Positions 8,230 to 17,426 are shown, counted from the stretch's first letter. The stretch is DNA of 58,737 nt from Phycisphaerales bacterium (GCA_009781185.1 WQYP01000007.1:1-58737); one strand, 5' to 3'. Numbers and translations are program-made. The notes: generated by a model from the letters alone, not told the origin.

Positions 8230-9960
8230 ATGCGTTTAAGGAACAACTCCGCAATAACTTCCCGATCTCGCCCAAAGCCCGCCGACTCCGCCGGCGCGGG
8301 CCAAGGGGAGCGGGCTCTCAATTCCCCCCCATATCTCCGATCCTTGCTTGCAGCGTCGCGACCTCATCCTGTAGCCTCAAAGGTGCGGAGGATGGGAGGC
8401 TTTCTCACGATTCTTTGCGTTTTTTTCCTGACGCTAACCCTATCGCAAACGCGACTCATCCGTGCGGACGTAGCGGCACACGGAGAAGGGATCGAAGGAA
8501 CTGCCGGACCTGCGGCCAACCTGATTTCCGTCACTACCGGCAAATTCACACCCCTGAATCAGCCGGAGATCGCCTACACAGCGACGGCGGGATACATGCC
8601 CTTAAAAGAGGAAACCGGGAAACTGCGGGCTCAGATGTTTTACATCGCGTATACGAAAGGAGCGGTGGTCGTGGAAGGGAAGGCGGTGACGGGGCTTAGC
8701 GTGCCGGACTCGTCGCTGGTGATGGCTGTCCAAGAACCCAAACGCCCGATCATCTTCCTTTTCAATGGCGGACCCGGCGCCGCATCCGTCTGGCTGCACC
8801 TGGGAACAGTAGGCCCGCAGCGCCTGGATGTACCGGCAGACGGAACACCGCCCAAAGCTCCCTACCAGGTGGTCGAAAACGCATCTTCCTGGCTCTCGGC
8901 TGCGGACCTGGTCTTCGTCGATCCCGTGGAAACCGGTTATTCGCGACCCGCCGACCCGGAAAAAGCCAAAGAATTTTTCGGCGTCCAGGAAGACATCGCC
9001 TCCGTAGCCGAATTCGTCCGCCTCTACCTCACAAAACATCAACGTTGGAGTTCCCCGATATTCCTGGCCGGCGAAAGTTACGGAACCACACGAGTCGCCG
9101 CGTTAGCCTCTTACTTGCAGGAAAAAACAGGTGTAACGATCAATGGCATTATTTTGATGTCGACCGTTCTGAATTTCGCGGTGCTCTCGCCCAGGGATAG
9201 CAACGATTTGCCGTTCCCGCTGTTTTTGCCGACATATACGGCACTTGCACGGTTTCACGGAAAGATTGCAGGGGATGAAGGACTGCTGAAGGAGGCGGAG
9301 AGCTTTGCGATCAACGAATACACGGTAGCATTAGCGAAGGGCGATTCGCTGCCGGAGTCGGATCGCAAAGCGGTAGCCAAAAAATTATCGCACTTCACCG
9401 GACTGTCGGAATCCTACATTTTGGAATCAAACCTGCGAGTTCGACCGGATCGCTTCCAGAAAGAATTGCTACGCGATCAACGAAAACTCATCGGCCGTTT
9501 TGACGGCCGCTTAACGGGCATGGTCACAGATCAGGTCAATGACTCCGCAGAGTACGATCCCTCACTGGCAGGTTTTTACACCGCGTACACCTCCGCGTTC
9601 AACGATTACGTCCGGCGTGTACTGAAATACGACAACGATTTGCCCTATGAAGTGCTGTCAAACCGAACACGTCCCTGGAACTTCGGCAGCGGAGGATGGA
9701 ACGGATATTTATATGTTGGCGATCATTTGCGAGACGCCATGACGCGGAATCCGAACTTGAAGGTACTGGTCTGTTCAGGTCATTACGACCTGGCGACACC
9801 CTATTTCGGAACGGATTACACGATGGATCACCTGGGTCTGCCGCCGGAGTTGCGAAAACATATCACGCAAAAATATTATCCCGGCGGCCACATGATGTAT
9901 CACGTCCAAGAAGCAAGAGAATCCCTGTACAAAGACGTGGAGTCCTTCATCGCAAAATAG
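8230..9960 (+). CDS. Secreted serine carboxypeptidase (peptidase family S10)
   Basis: The 576-residue frame has all S10 landmarks: the oxyanion motif FLFNGGPGAASVWLHLG, the nucleophile serine in GESYGTTR, the aspartate in SGHYDLATPY and the histidine in PGGHMMYHVQ. Enzymes of this family remove C-terminal residues from peptides. A hydrophobic export segment (FLTILCVFFLTLTL) begins about 55 residues after ATG 8230. That first start has a good GGGAG at proper distance, while ATG 8392 would place the export signal at the N-terminus but has GGAGG only one base away. The extra 54 residues are low-complexity and GC-rich. The start is therefore uncertain. A MITE-like element lies ten bases after the stop. 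Confidence 0.88.
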   Translation: MRLRNNSAITSRSRPKPADSAGAGQGERALNSPPYLRSLLAASRPHPVASKVRRMGGFLTILCVFFLTLTLSQTRLIRADVAAHGEGIEGTAGPAANLISVTTGKFTPLNQPEIAYTATAGYMPLKEETGKLRAQMFYIAYTKGAVVVEGKAVTGLSVPDSSLVMAVQEPKRPIIFLFNGGPGAASVWLHLGTVGPQRLDVPADGTPPKAPYQVVENASSWLSAADLVFVDPVETGYSRPADPEKAKEFFGVQEDIASVAEFVRLYLTKHQRWSSPIFLAGESYGTTRVAALASYLQEKTGVTINGIILMSTVLNFAVLSPRDSNDLPFPLFLPTYTALARFHGKIAGDEGLLKEAESFAINEYTVALAKGDSLPESDRKAVAKKLSHFTGLSESYILESNLRVRPDRFQKELLRDQRKLIGRFDGRLTGMVTDQVNDSAEYDPSLAGFYTAYTSAFNDYVRRVLKYDNDLPYEVLSNRTRPWNFGSGGWNGYLYVGDHLRDAMTRNPNLKVLVCSGHYDLATPYFGTDYTMDHLGLPPELRKHITQKYYPGGHMMYHVQEARESLYKDVESFIAK

Positions 9961-9970
9961 CGCCCTTATT

Positions 9971-10110
9971 GCTCTGTCTCAACCCTCCGCAAGCGATGAT
10001 CAGAGCCGCGACCGTAAGGGAGCGACCCGTGTGACCATGCGAAAATACCGCCTGTCGCTCCCTTACGGTCGCGGCTCTGATTATCAAATCGTGGAGGGTT
10101 GAGACAGAGC
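9971..10110. mobile_element. MITE-like hairpin element, copy 1, with flanking direct repeats
   Basis: The 140-bp element is almost entirely one inverted repeat, with ends gctctgtctcaaccctcc. The arms of about 57 bases surround a short loop and contain the block agagccgcgaccgtaaggg. The ten bases cgcccttatt flank it on both sides (9961-9970 and 10112-10121), as expected of a target-site duplication. A second copy is at 22037-22166, and fragments lie at about 12587, 39643 and 57743. No transposase is encoded. Confidence 0.8.
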
Positions 10111-10129
10111 ACGCCCTTATTTATTGAGC

Positions 10130-10147
10130 CGGCAGGCTTGCCTGCCG
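10130..10147. repeat. CGGCAGGC-TT-GCCTGCCG palindrome, copy 3
   Basis: Same sequence as the copy at 3361. It lies between the right target duplication of the MITE-like element and the end of the sulfatase gene. Confidence 0.9.
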
Positions 10148-10156
10148 CTCATACGC

Positions 10157-11602
10157 CTATTGCACCACATGCGAAAGAACCTGCGCCACTCCTTTCCGAA
10201 CCACCAATTTTCCCTCCACAACATAATTCTCCTCTCGCCCCTTCAATTCCGCGATCAACCGATTCCGCCAGAGCTTCACGCGATCGCCGTCAGCTCCATT
10301 TTTCGCAAGGTCGCAGAGTTCCTGCGGGTCTTTTTGCAAATCGAAAAATTGCTCCCGTCCCGACCAGCTCAGCCAGACGAATTTCTCCCGGCCGTCCGTG
10401 ACATAGTGTGCCGATCCGTCGCACATGGCATGTTCGCCATGAAAATATTCCCGCCACTCCTCCCCGTCCTTCTTTTCTCCCCGCAACATAGGCGCAACAC
10501 TCTTCCCTTCAACGCAAGCTGGAATCTCAAGCCCCGCGCAATCCAGCAGCGTCGGCATGACATCCCGCAGTTCCACCGCCTGCTGAAATGTAACGCCAGG
10601 CCGAATCCCCGCGCACTCCCCCTGAAAAATCAGCGGTATCCGTGTTGACCCTTCGTATGGCAAGCCTTTTCGCCAGAGGTGATGATCGCCCATGAGCTCG
10701 CCGTGATCGGAAACAAAGCAAATCACGGTATTCTTTCGCAGCCCGTAGTAAGCGAGGCTTTCCACGAAGCGATTGATTTGATGGTCGATGTGCGTCATCT
10801 GGCCGTAGTATCCGGCACGGGCACGCTGAAGCACGTCCGGGTGGACCTTGGCCACGAAAGCATCTGGCCGAAAATCTTCGCGGAATCGTGCGTATTCGTC
10901 GGCCCAATCCCCAACAGGAACCTCAGGCATCTTCGCATGTAAATATTGCTCAAACGCCCACGCCGGCGGATCGTACGGCGGATGCGGACGATGAAACGAC
11001 ATGTACAAAAAAAACGGCATGGTCGTGTCGCGACGTCGCAGAAAATCCAGCGATTCGCCGACAACATAATTCGTCGGATGCAATTCCTCCGCCTTGTCCC
11101 ATGGCCGCGCAACATTGGAGTTGCATTGTACCCCATGAGCGAAATCGTCGGCCGATACTCCCGCTCGCTGCCTGAGCCATACACTGTAATCATCGACGAG
11201 TCCCAGCTCGCTGTAATGATCCCGGAAAAAATGCAGGTAGCCGTCGTGTAGCACGACGTTGTCGAAGCCCATGCGGTGCCGAGGCGGGTGAACGTGCATC
11301 TTCCCGACTGCCTGGGTCTGGTACCCCTGCCGCGTGAATTCAGAAGCGATGTTGACCGGGTAGTTCCAGGTGATTCCGTCCTGGTATCCGACACGTCCAT
11401 GAGTACGCTGGCTCAGCCCAGTGAAGAGGGCGACGCGTGCCGCAATGCAGGTGGAGGTCGCCGAATAAGCACGATCGAACCTCGCACCATAATGCGCAAG
11501 CTTATCGATGTAAGGCGTTCGCACCACAGGATGCCCCGCCCCGGAAAGACAATCACCACGCCACTGATCGACACAAATCAATACGACATTTGGACGTTCC
11601 AT
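10157..11602 (-). CDS. Sulfatase (arylsulfatase-type, formylglycine-dependent)
   Basis: This 481-residue protein opens with the metal-binding motif NVVLICVDQWRGD. The sulfatase signature follows at Cys52 in STCIAARVALFTG, fitting C-x-A/P-x-R, where the cysteine is converted to formylglycine. Further metal and active-site motifs include SDHGELMGDHHLWRKG. Enzymes of this family cleave sulfate esters from polysaccharides or small molecules. Sulfatases are abundant in planctomycetes. No signal peptide is visible, so the protein may be cytoplasmic. No maturase gene is seen nearby. The real substrate is unknown. Confidence 0.92.
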   Translation of the reverse strand: MERPNVVLICVDQWRGDCLSGAGHPVVRTPYIDKLAHYGARFDRAYSATSTCIAARVALFTGLSQRTHGRVGYQDGITWNYPVNIASEFTRQGYQTQAVGKMHVHPPRHRMGFDNVVLHDGYLHFFRDHYSELGLVDDYSVWLRQRAGVSADDFAHGVQCNSNVARPWDKAEELHPTNYVVGESLDFLRRRDTTMPFFLYMSFHRPHPPYDPPAWAFEQYLHAKMPEVPVGDWADEYARFREDFRPDAFVAKVHPDVLQRARAGYYGQMTHIDHQINRFVESLAYYGLRKNTVICFVSDHGELMGDHHLWRKGLPYEGSTRIPLIFQGECAGIRPGVTFQQAVELRDVMPTLLDCAGLEIPACVEGKSVAPMLRGEKKDGEEWREYFHGEHAMCDGSAHYVTDGREKFVWLSWSGREQFFDLQKDPQELCDLAKNGADGDRVKLWRNRLIAELKGREENYVVEGKLVVRKGVAQVLSHVVQ

Positions 11603-11612
11603 CCTGTCTCCT

Positions 11613-11680
11613 AAAGGTAAAAGGTAAAAGTTAAAAGGACGCGGCTCCTATCCCTTCACCTTTTAACTTTTAACTTTTAC
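11613..11680. repeat. Word-repeat hairpin (aaaaggt / ttaaaag words)
   Basis: The left arm 11613-11638 and right arm 11653-11680 are imperfect reverse complements built from repeated taaaagg-like words. The stop codon of the metallo-beta-lactamase gene (11677-11679) lies inside the right arm. It is a likely terminator for that gene. Confidence 0.6.
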
Positions 11681-12537
11681 AACGCAATCTTCATCAACTC
11701 TTCGCCAAAAACCACCTTACCCGAGAAATTTCGTCCGATCTCCGCCATCGCGTCCTTTTTATCTTCTTCCCGGCACACTTTCGCTCCGGTATGCGTAATG
11801 ACCAGCATTTTCGCTCCCGCTTCCCGAGCCACTTTCGCCGCGTCCAAAGTTCCGCCGATGCATTGATCTTCGCCGGTCTTGATCATCTCCGCCTGGCTTC
11901 CCCAGCAGTTCGTCACAACGACGTCGCATCCTGCCGCAAGCCTGGTCAGCCCGCTGCAAGCAACGGTATCGCTGGTGAACACAACGCTTTTCCCGCCGAA
12001 TTCGAAGCGATATCCCACGGAATTCAACCACGGCTCAACATGCCGCACCACTTCCGCCCGCACGCTCCATTTCTCCGCCTTGAACACAGGCCCCGCCCCA
12101 ATTTCCGTAATGTCCACTTTGGGCCCAGGCCGCGGAAGGATCCCGCCGCGATTCTGGTGAATTCGCTGACTGGCAGGGTGATTCACACGTGCTTTCCAGT
12201 CAAAGACATAAGCCCCCTCTTCGCCGATGAGCCGCTCGGTAACAAGTTTTGTCGGCGGCGGCCCCCAAACCTTCAGCGGCGGCTCCTTCCCGCTGCTCTG
12301 ATCCCACCGGCAAAGCAAAAAACACGGATAGTCCGCATTATGATCAAAATGATGATGCGTAAAGAAAAGATGCTGAATTTGCGTAGGCCAAAGCCCCGCC
12401 TTCACGAGTTTATGCGTCGCCGCCGGCCCGCAGTCGATCATCACACGCTCATTCTCAATTTCCAAAACGAAGCACGTTCCGAATCGTTCCGCCGTCGGAG
12501 TAGGTGTCCCGCTGCCGATCATATGCAAAATGGCCAT
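11677..12537 (-). CDS. Metallo-beta-lactamase-fold hydrolase (RNase Z/AtsA-like)
   Basis: This 286-residue protein starts at ATG 12537, five bases after GGAGG. A longer open frame upstream runs through dispersed repeats and is not supported. The fold begins MAILHMIGSGTPTPTAERFG. The zinc motif THHHFDHNADYP follows, then FTSDT and VITHTGAKV. This pattern fits the RNase Z/arylsulfatase-like branch of the metallo-beta-lactamase superfamily. The substrate cannot be named. Its neighbour is a sulfatase in the same orientation, separated by a word-repeat hairpin, so co-transcription is uncertain. Confidence 0.85.
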   Translation of the reverse strand: MAILHMIGSGTPTPTAERFGTCFVLEIENERVMIDCGPAATHKLVKAGLWPTQIQHLFFTHHHFDHNADYPCFLLCRWDQSSGKEPPLKVWGPPPTKLVTERLIGEEGAYVFDWKARVNHPASQRIHQNRGGILPRPGPKVDITEIGAGPVFKAEKWSVRAEVVRHVEPWLNSVGYRFEFGGKSVVFTSDTVACSGLTRLAAGCDVVVTNCWGSQAEMIKTGEDQCIGGTLDAAKVAREAGAKMLVITHTGAKVCREEDKKDAMAEIGRNFSGKVVFGEELMKIAL

Positions 12538-12624
12538 GAAGCCTCCAAAGAAAAAGACAAACCAACATTGTACGAAGTTGGTACCGCGACCGTAAGGGAT
12601 CGCTGTTCTCGCCACGAAGCGCCG

Positions 12625-12649
12625 GTAGCGACCCCGCTTTGCGGGGTGG
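12625..12649. repeat. gtagcgacc... 25-mer palindrome, copy 2
   Basis: Identical to the copy at 4884. It is preceded by a MITE fragment (accgcgaccgtaaggg, from about 12589) and followed by a GGCA-loop palindrome. Confidence 0.9.
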
Positions 12650-12656
12650 CGGAGGA

Positions 12657-12678
12657 GCCCCGCATGGCAATGCGGGGC
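12657..12678. repeat. GGCA-loop palindrome, copy 2
   Basis: Same as the copy at 4910. The following 70 bases, up to about 12748, are also clearly similar to 4932-5003 (both contain cccgcaaacgctt), so the repeat unit is about 125 bp. Confidence 0.85.
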
Positions 12679-12797
12679 CTGACTCTCGGAATGAATCCAG
12701 ACGTTAATCGCGTGGAAGATTCCCGCAAACGCTTGCCGCATCGCGACCTGTGCAAGACGTCCGTGCCACGTGCATGGAAATCTGTTAGGCTGTGGCA

Positions 12798-14915
12798 ATG
12801 ACGATTTCGACTTCCGAATTTTTATCGCCCGCCGGCCCCATCGCCAAACGCCTCGCCAATTTCGAACTGCGCCCGCAGCAGGCGTCCATGGCCGCCGCCG
12901 TCGACAACGCCTTCGCCAATCACCACCACCTGATCGTCGAAGCCGGCACCGGCGTGGGAAAGTCCTTCGCCTACCTCATCCCGGCAATCGCTCAAGTCGA
13001 ACAAAAGAAAAAAATCGTGATCTCCACGCATACCATTTCGCTGCAGGAACAGTTGATCGAAAAGGACATCCCGTTCCTGCAGGCCGTCTCCGGCCAGGAG
13101 TTCTCAGCCGTGCTGTGCAAAGGACGCTCCAACTATCTCTGCATGCGCCGCTTGGAGCAGGCCTCGCGAAAATCAATCTCGCTCTTCCCGGACCTCCGCG
13201 CTTCGGAAGATTTGACGATGATCGAAGAGTGGGCAAATGAGACGAAGGACGGTTCGCTCTCCGACCTCCCGCGTCAACCCGCCTGGCAAGTCTGGGATAA
13301 ACTCTGCGCGGAGCAAGGCAACTGCCTCGGCCGACGATGCAGAAATTTCGATCGCTGCTTCTACCAGATGTCACGCCGGCGAATGGCCCACGGCCAGCTC
13401 CTCATCTGCAACCACGCCTTATTCTTCTCCGATCTCGCACTCCGCCAGGGCGGCGGCAATGTCCTCCCGGATTACGATTTCGTCATCCTCGACGAGGCAC
13501 ACACCGTCGAGTCCGTCGCCTCCGATCACTTCGGCCTCTCCGTCTCGGAAGCATCAGTACGCTACCTGCTCCATTCGCTCTTCACGGAGAAAACGCACCG
13601 CGGCTTCCTGGCAACTCTCGAAAATATGGACACGCTCCCTTCTATCGCGGCGATCCAAACAGCCGACGCAGCAACAAACGATTTTTTCGAAAGTCTCGAT
13701 CGTTGGCGAGCTTCCAAAGGCCCGCCGAATGGACGGGTGCGAGAGAAATTTATCGTGGAGAATCCACTCACACCCGTGCTGATGAACCTGGCCAAATCGC
13801 TCCAAGCCCTTTCGCTGCAACTCGCGGCAAAATCGAAAAATCCCACGTCAGAAGATACTCCCACAGAAGACGATCCGCCGGAAGGAAAAAAGCTCACCGC
13901 CAAAGAGTACGAGTTGGAGAAACTTCGCCTCGAGCTGGCAAGTTATACCAATCGCGTGACAGCGACAGCCGGAGCCATCGAATCGCTGCTGTCGCAGGAA
14001 CTCAAAGACGCGGTCTATTGGATCGAATCCTCCGGCAAAATAGCACGCCGGCTGAAATGGACCTGCAGCCCCATTAACGTCGCACCACACTTGAAAGCAG
14101 CCCTTTTCGACGAAGTCCCCTCAGTGATTCTCACGAGCGCAACATTAGCAATAGCCGGAGCGCAGCGAAGCGTAACGGGTAGCGACCCCGCTTTGCGGGG
14201 TGGCCGGGCGGGAAGCGCATTCGCCTATTTGCGCTCTCGCGTAGGATTGGGATCAGGAAGGGGGGGAGAAGAACTGCTGCTCGGATCCCCGTTTGATTAT
14301 CAGAAACAGTGCACGCTCTATTTGGAAGCCTCGCTGCCCTCACCGGAAGAGCGGACATTTCTCGACGCGGCCATGGAACGAGCCCTGCACTACATCCGCC
14401 AAACAAATGGCCACGCGTTCATCTTATTCACAAGTTACGCCATGCTCGACCGTGCCGCCGCGATCCTCTCCCCGAGCCTGGCGCAACTGGGATATCCGAT
14501 GCTGACCCAAGGAGGCGGGCAAGGCAAGGCGTTGACACGAAGTCAGCTTTTGGCTCAATTCAAAGCAACGCCCAACTCCGTACTGCTCGGAACAGATTCC
14601 TTTTGGCAGGGCGTGGATGTACGTGGCGACGCCTTGCGGAACGTGATCATCACAAAGTTGCCTTTCGAGGTCCCCGACAAACCGCTGATCGAAGCCCGCC
14701 TCGACGCCATCAAGGACAACGGCGGCAATCCCTTCGCCGAGTATTCCCTCCCGGAAGCAGTCATCAAATTCAAACAAGGCTTCGGCCGCCTGATCCGCTC
14801 AAAAACAGACACTGGCATCGTCGTCGTGCTGGATAAACGAATCGTCGCAAAAACATATGGCAGACAATTCCTGGAAGCTCTGCCGGCAGTAAAAGTTCAG
14901 CGGGTGACGATATGA
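12798..14915 (+). CDS. dinG: DinG-type ATP-dependent DNA helicase
   Basis: This protein of about 705 residues belongs to the Rad3/XPD-like superfamily 2 helicases. It shows Walker A in EAGTGVGKSFAYLIPAI, the DEAH box in VILDEAHTVESVA, and four cysteines around CAEQGNCLGRRCRNFDRC that could hold a 4Fe-4S cluster. Later motifs include VILTSATL, LLGSPFDYQKQC and GFGRLIRS. It probably unwinds DNA during repair. ATG 12798 and GTG 12792 are both possible starts. Between the conserved SATL and FAYLRSR blocks there is an extra stretch of about 24 residues containing SDPALRG, encoded by a dispersed 25-base palindrome (14179-14203). A second extra glycine-rich piece (GLGSGRGGEE) follows. Confidence 0.92.
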   Translation: MTISTSEFLSPAGPIAKRLANFELRPQQASMAAAVDNAFANHHHLIVEAGTGVGKSFAYLIPAIAQVEQKKKIVISTHTISLQEQLIEKDIPFLQAVSGQEFSAVLCKGRSNYLCMRRLEQASRKSISLFPDLRASEDLTMIEEWANETKDGSLSDLPRQPAWQVWDKLCAEQGNCLGRRCRNFDRCFYQMSRRRMAHGQLLICNHALFFSDLALRQGGGNVLPDYDFVILDEAHTVESVASDHFGLSVSEASVRYLLHSLFTEKTHRGFLATLENMDTLPSIAAIQTADAATNDFFESLDRWRASKGPPNGRVREKFIVENPLTPVLMNLAKSLQALSLQLAAKSKNPTSEDTPTEDDPPEGKKLTAKEYELEKLRLELASYTNRVTATAGAIESLLSQELKDAVYWIESSGKIARRLKWTCSPINVAPHLKAALFDEVPSVILTSATLAIAGAQRSVTGSDPALRGGRAGSAFAYLRSRVGLGSGRGGEELLLGSPFDYQKQCTLYLEASLPSPEERTFLDAAMERALHYIRQTNGHAFILFTSYAMLDRAAAILSPSLAQLGYPMLTQGGGQGKALTRSQLLAQFKATPNSVLLGTDSFWQGVDVRGDALRNVIITKLPFEVPDKPLIEARLDAIKDNGGNPFAEYSLPEAVIKFKQGFGRLIRSKTDTGIVVVLDKRIVAKTYGRQFLEALPAVKVQRVTI
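14179..14203 (+). repeat. gtagcgacc... palindrome inside the helicase gene, copy 3
   Basis: Exact 25-base copy of the intergenic element, read in frame as G-S-D-P-A-L-R-G-G. It sits between two conserved helicase motifs and adds no stop codon or frameshift. Confidence 0.92.
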
Positions 14916-14920
14916 GATAG

Positions 14921-14984
14921 TGACAAGGTGAAGGGGTGACAAGGTGACAAAAACAGCCGCCTTCACCTTGTCACCTTGTCATCG
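14921..14984. repeat. Word-repeat hairpin (tgacaagg words)
   Basis: The left arm carries tgacaaggtgaaggggtgac and the right arm cttcaccttgtcaccttgtc. It starts six bases after the helicase stop and ends upstream of pncB. It is a likely terminator. Confidence 0.6.
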
Positions 14985-15001
14985 TATGAAGGAGACTGCC
15001 C

Positions 15002-16510
15002 ATGATCAGTTCACTGCAACTTTACGACCGCCCCCTCGGCCTCATGACCGACCTGTATCAGATCACAATGGTCCACGGCTACTGGAAGCTGAAAATGACG
15101 GAACGTGAAGCAGTATTCCATCTGGCATTCCGTCAGCACCCATTCGACGGCGGCTTCACGGTGGCCTGTGGTCTCGGCGGTGTGATCGATTTCGTACGGG
15201 GACTGCGATTCGGTGAAGATGACTTGGCCTATCTTGCAACGCTGTGCGGCGATGATGGAAAACCGCTGTTCGAAAATGATTTTTTGAAATATCTAGGCGA
15301 ATTAAAATTCACATGCGACGTGGATGCGGTGGAGGAGGGGACGATCGTGTTCCCGCACGAGCCGTTGGTGCGGGTGCAAGGTCCTCTGCTGCAGTGTCAA
15401 CTGCTCGAGACCGCATTTCTAAACCAGATAAACTTCGCAAGCCTCGTAGCCACAAAAGCAGCGAGAATCTGCCTGGCCGCTCACGGCGAACCCGTGCTGG
15501 AATTCGGACTAAGGCGAGCCCAGGGAATGGACGGTGCCGTCACCGCATCCCGCGCCGCATACATCGGCGGATGCGCCGCAACCTCAAACGCCCTCGCCGG
15601 CAAAATCTTCGGCATCCCCGTCAAAGGTACACATGCTCATAGCTGGGTCATGTGCTTCGCCAACGAATCCGAAGCATTTGACGCCTACGCCCAGGCAATG
15701 CCCAACAATTGCGTATTCCTGGTAGATACATACGACACGCTGGATGGCGTACGAAACGCGGTGAAAGCCGGAAAAAAGCTCTGCGCAAAGGGCCGCAAGC
15801 TTCAGGGAATTCGCCTGGACTCCGGCGACCTGGCCTACCTCAGCATCGAAGCCCGCAAAATCCTGGACAAAGCCGGCTTTCAAAACGCCGCCATCATCGC
15901 CAGCAACGATCTCGACGAAGACATCATTCGCAGCCTCAAAGAGCAGGGCGCCACCATCGGCGTCTGGGGCGTAGGCACAAAACTCGCAACCGCCTACGAA
16001 CAACCCGCACTCGGCGGCGTCTTCAAACTCTCCGCCATCCGCCAGGAGGATGGCAACGGCGGTGAGGGGGGGATGGGGGGGGGGTGGCTTCACAAAATCA
16101 AACTCTCCGAGCAACTCGCCAAAACCTCCATCCCCGGCATCCTGCAGGTACGCCGTTTCAAAATCGCCAACGAATTCCGCGCCGACATGATCTTCGACCA
16201 ACTCACCAGCTCAACCCCCAGCTCTGCCGGTGGCATCATCGTGGACCCCGTGGACGACACCCGCCGCAAAACATTGCCGAGTCACGCAACGACGGAAGAT
16301 TTACTGGTCCCGATTTTCCGTGGCGGGAATCTGGTCTACACGCCCCCGACGCTGGAAACAACTCGCAAACGCCTGCAGGATCAACTCGCCGCGTTCCATC
16401 CGGGCATCAAACGTGTCGTGAATCCGCACGAATATCCGGTCGGCCTGGAAAAAAATCTCTACGACCTGCGGCACAAAATGATCCTGCAAGCACGCGGCGT
16501 ACCGGAGTAG
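15002..16510 (+). CDS. pncB: Nicotinate phosphoribosyltransferase
   Basis: This 502-residue enzyme joins nicotinate to PRPP to form nicotinate mononucleotide in NAD salvage. The family features are clear: [15 protein letters not shown] at the N-terminus, [24 protein letters not shown] and [12 protein letters not shown]. The start has GGAGA eight bases upstream. Residues about 349-361 ([13 protein letters not shown]) are encoded by runs of seven and ten G (16066-16072 and 16075-16084) and look like extra low-complexity sequence in an otherwise conserved region. The next gene downstream encodes nicotinamidase, which supplies its substrate. Confidence 0.95.
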   Translation: MISSLQLYDRPLGLMTDLYQITMVHGYWKLKMTEREAVFHLAFRQHPFDGGFTVACGLGGVIDFVRGLRFGEDDLAYLATLCGDDGKPLFENDFLKYLGELKFTCDVDAVEEGTIVFPHEPLVRVQGPLLQCQLLETAFLNQINFASLVATKAARICLAAHGEPVLEFGLRRAQGMDGAVTASRAAYIGGCAATSNALAGKIFGIPVKGTHAHSWVMCFANESEAFDAYAQAMPNNCVFLVDTYDTLDGVRNAVKAGKKLCAKGRKLQGIRLDSGDLAYLSIEARKILDKAGFQNAAIIASNDLDEDIIRSLKEQGATIGVWGVGTKLATAYEQPALGGVFKLSAIRQEDGNGGEGGMGGGWLHKIKLSEQLAKTSIPGILQVRRFKIANEFRADMIFDQLTSSTPSSAGGIIVDPVDDTRRKTLPSHATTEDLLVPIFRGGNLVYTPPTLETTRKRLQDQLAAFHPGIKRVVNPHEYPVGLEKNLYDLRHKMILQARGVPE

Positions 16511-16538
16511 CTGTCAGGATGCATGACACGAAATGCAG

Positions 16539-16563
16539 GTAGCGACCCCGCTTTGCGGGGTGG
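16539..16563. repeat. gtagcgacc... 25-mer palindrome, copy 4
   Basis: Identical to the copy at 4884, in the gap between pncB and pncA. Just before it lies gcatgacac, part of the arm word of the 1076-1273 element. Confidence 0.9.
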
Positions 16564-16647
16564 CGGAGGAAAAGTTTTGCCGCGAGCCGATAGGCGAACG
16601 CTCGGACGCTATGATGTCATATTCTGCGGAAAATTGAAGGAAATATC

Positions 16648-17220
16648 ATGAAAGCTTTGATTCTAGTAGACATTCAAAACGATTTTCTGCCAGGCGGAGC
16701 ATTGGCGGTACCGCGTGGAAACGAAGTGATCGCGGTAGCGAATCAGTTGATGGAAAAGTTCGAGCTAGTAATCGCAACGCAAGATTGGCATCCCGCGAAT
16801 CACGTGAGTTTCGCCTTATGGCCGGTGCATTGCGTGCAGGGAAGTTCAGGAGCAGAATTGGCTGCGGAGCTCAACATCAAAAAAATCAAAACCGTTATTC
16901 AGAAAGGCACGGACGCTACGCTCGACAGCTACAGCGGCTTTTTTGATAACGAACATCGCAAAACAACAGGCCTGCACGAAATCTTGCAGCATCACGGCGT
17001 GAATGAAATCTACGTGATGGGCCTGGCAACGGATTATTGTGTCAAGTTCACCGCATTGGACGCACGGCAGCTCGGCTATACCGTAAAACTGGTAACCGAT
17101 GGCTGCCGCGGCGTGGAGTTAAACCCCGGCGACGTGGAAAAATCGCTGGCGGAAATGAAGGCCGCCGGCGTGGAAATGGTGAGCAGTGAAGAAGTTAAAA
17201 AAATAAAAGTTGAAAGTTAA
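16648..17220 (+). CDS. pncA: Nicotinamidase
   Basis: This 190-residue enzyme hydrolyses nicotinamide to nicotinate. The catalytic aspartate is Asp8 in LVDIQNDF, the lysine is in VIQKGTD and the cysteine is in GLATDYCVKF. Metal ligands are in DWHPANH and WPVHC. The loop between these two metal motifs is short compared with the E. coli-type enzyme (NHVSFALWP), but the ligands remain. AAGGAAA precedes the ATG. Together with pncB it makes a salvage pair, though the 137-base gap with a palindrome may separate their transcripts. Confidence 0.95.
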   Translation: MKALILVDIQNDFLPGGALAVPRGNEVIAVANQLMEKFELVIATQDWHPANHVSFALWPVHCVQGSSGAELAAELNIKKIKTVIQKGTDATLDSYSGFFDNEHRKTTGLHEILQHHGVNEIYVMGLATDYCVKFTALDARQLGYTVKLVTDGCRGVELNPGDVEKSLAEMKAAGVEMVSSEEVKKIKVES

Positions 17221-17230
17221 AAGGGGTGTG

Positions 17231-17255
17231 GTAGCGACCCCGCTTTGCGGGGTGG
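17231..17255. repeat. gtagcgacc... 25-mer palindrome, copy 5
   Basis: Identical to the copy at 4884. It starts ten bases after the pncA stop and is directly joined to a truncated cggcatgccg palindrome. Confidence 0.9.
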
Positions 17256-17316
17256 CGGCATGCCGTTATTGAATGTGAGTGCGATATAACGCGGTCATCG
17301 ATAAGAAAACGATGAT

Positions 17317-17338
17317 GCACCGCGTGGCAACGCGGTGC
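17317..17338. repeat. GGCA-loop palindrome, copy 3 (GCACCGCGT arm)
   Basis: Stem GCACCGCGT / ACGCGGTGC with loop GGCA. Relative to the other copies, two stem pairs are changed on both sides, so pairing is kept. It lies in the 206-base gap between two convergent genes. Confidence 0.9.
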
Positions 17339-17426
17339 TTGGTGTTCAAATGCGATTCACACGCACATCAAAACAGGAACGCAAACCACCGTGCTACCGC
17401 ACGATGCTCCTTACGTCGAACTCACG

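Noticed and set aside
12538..12798. N-terminal extension of the metallo-beta-lactamase frame by 87 codons
   Set aside because: The stretch is made of dispersed repeats, and ATG 12537 has a proper ribosome binding site.
11791..12801. 336-residue open frame on the plus strand opposite the metallo-beta-lactamase gene
   Set aside because: The minus-strand gene has clear zinc motifs and a ribosome binding site. This frame has neither and runs into intergenic repeats.
14171..14270. Frameshift or pseudogene at the extra segment in the DinG-like helicase
   Set aside because: The frame stays open and the conserved motifs on both sides are in the same frame, so it is an in-frame insertion.
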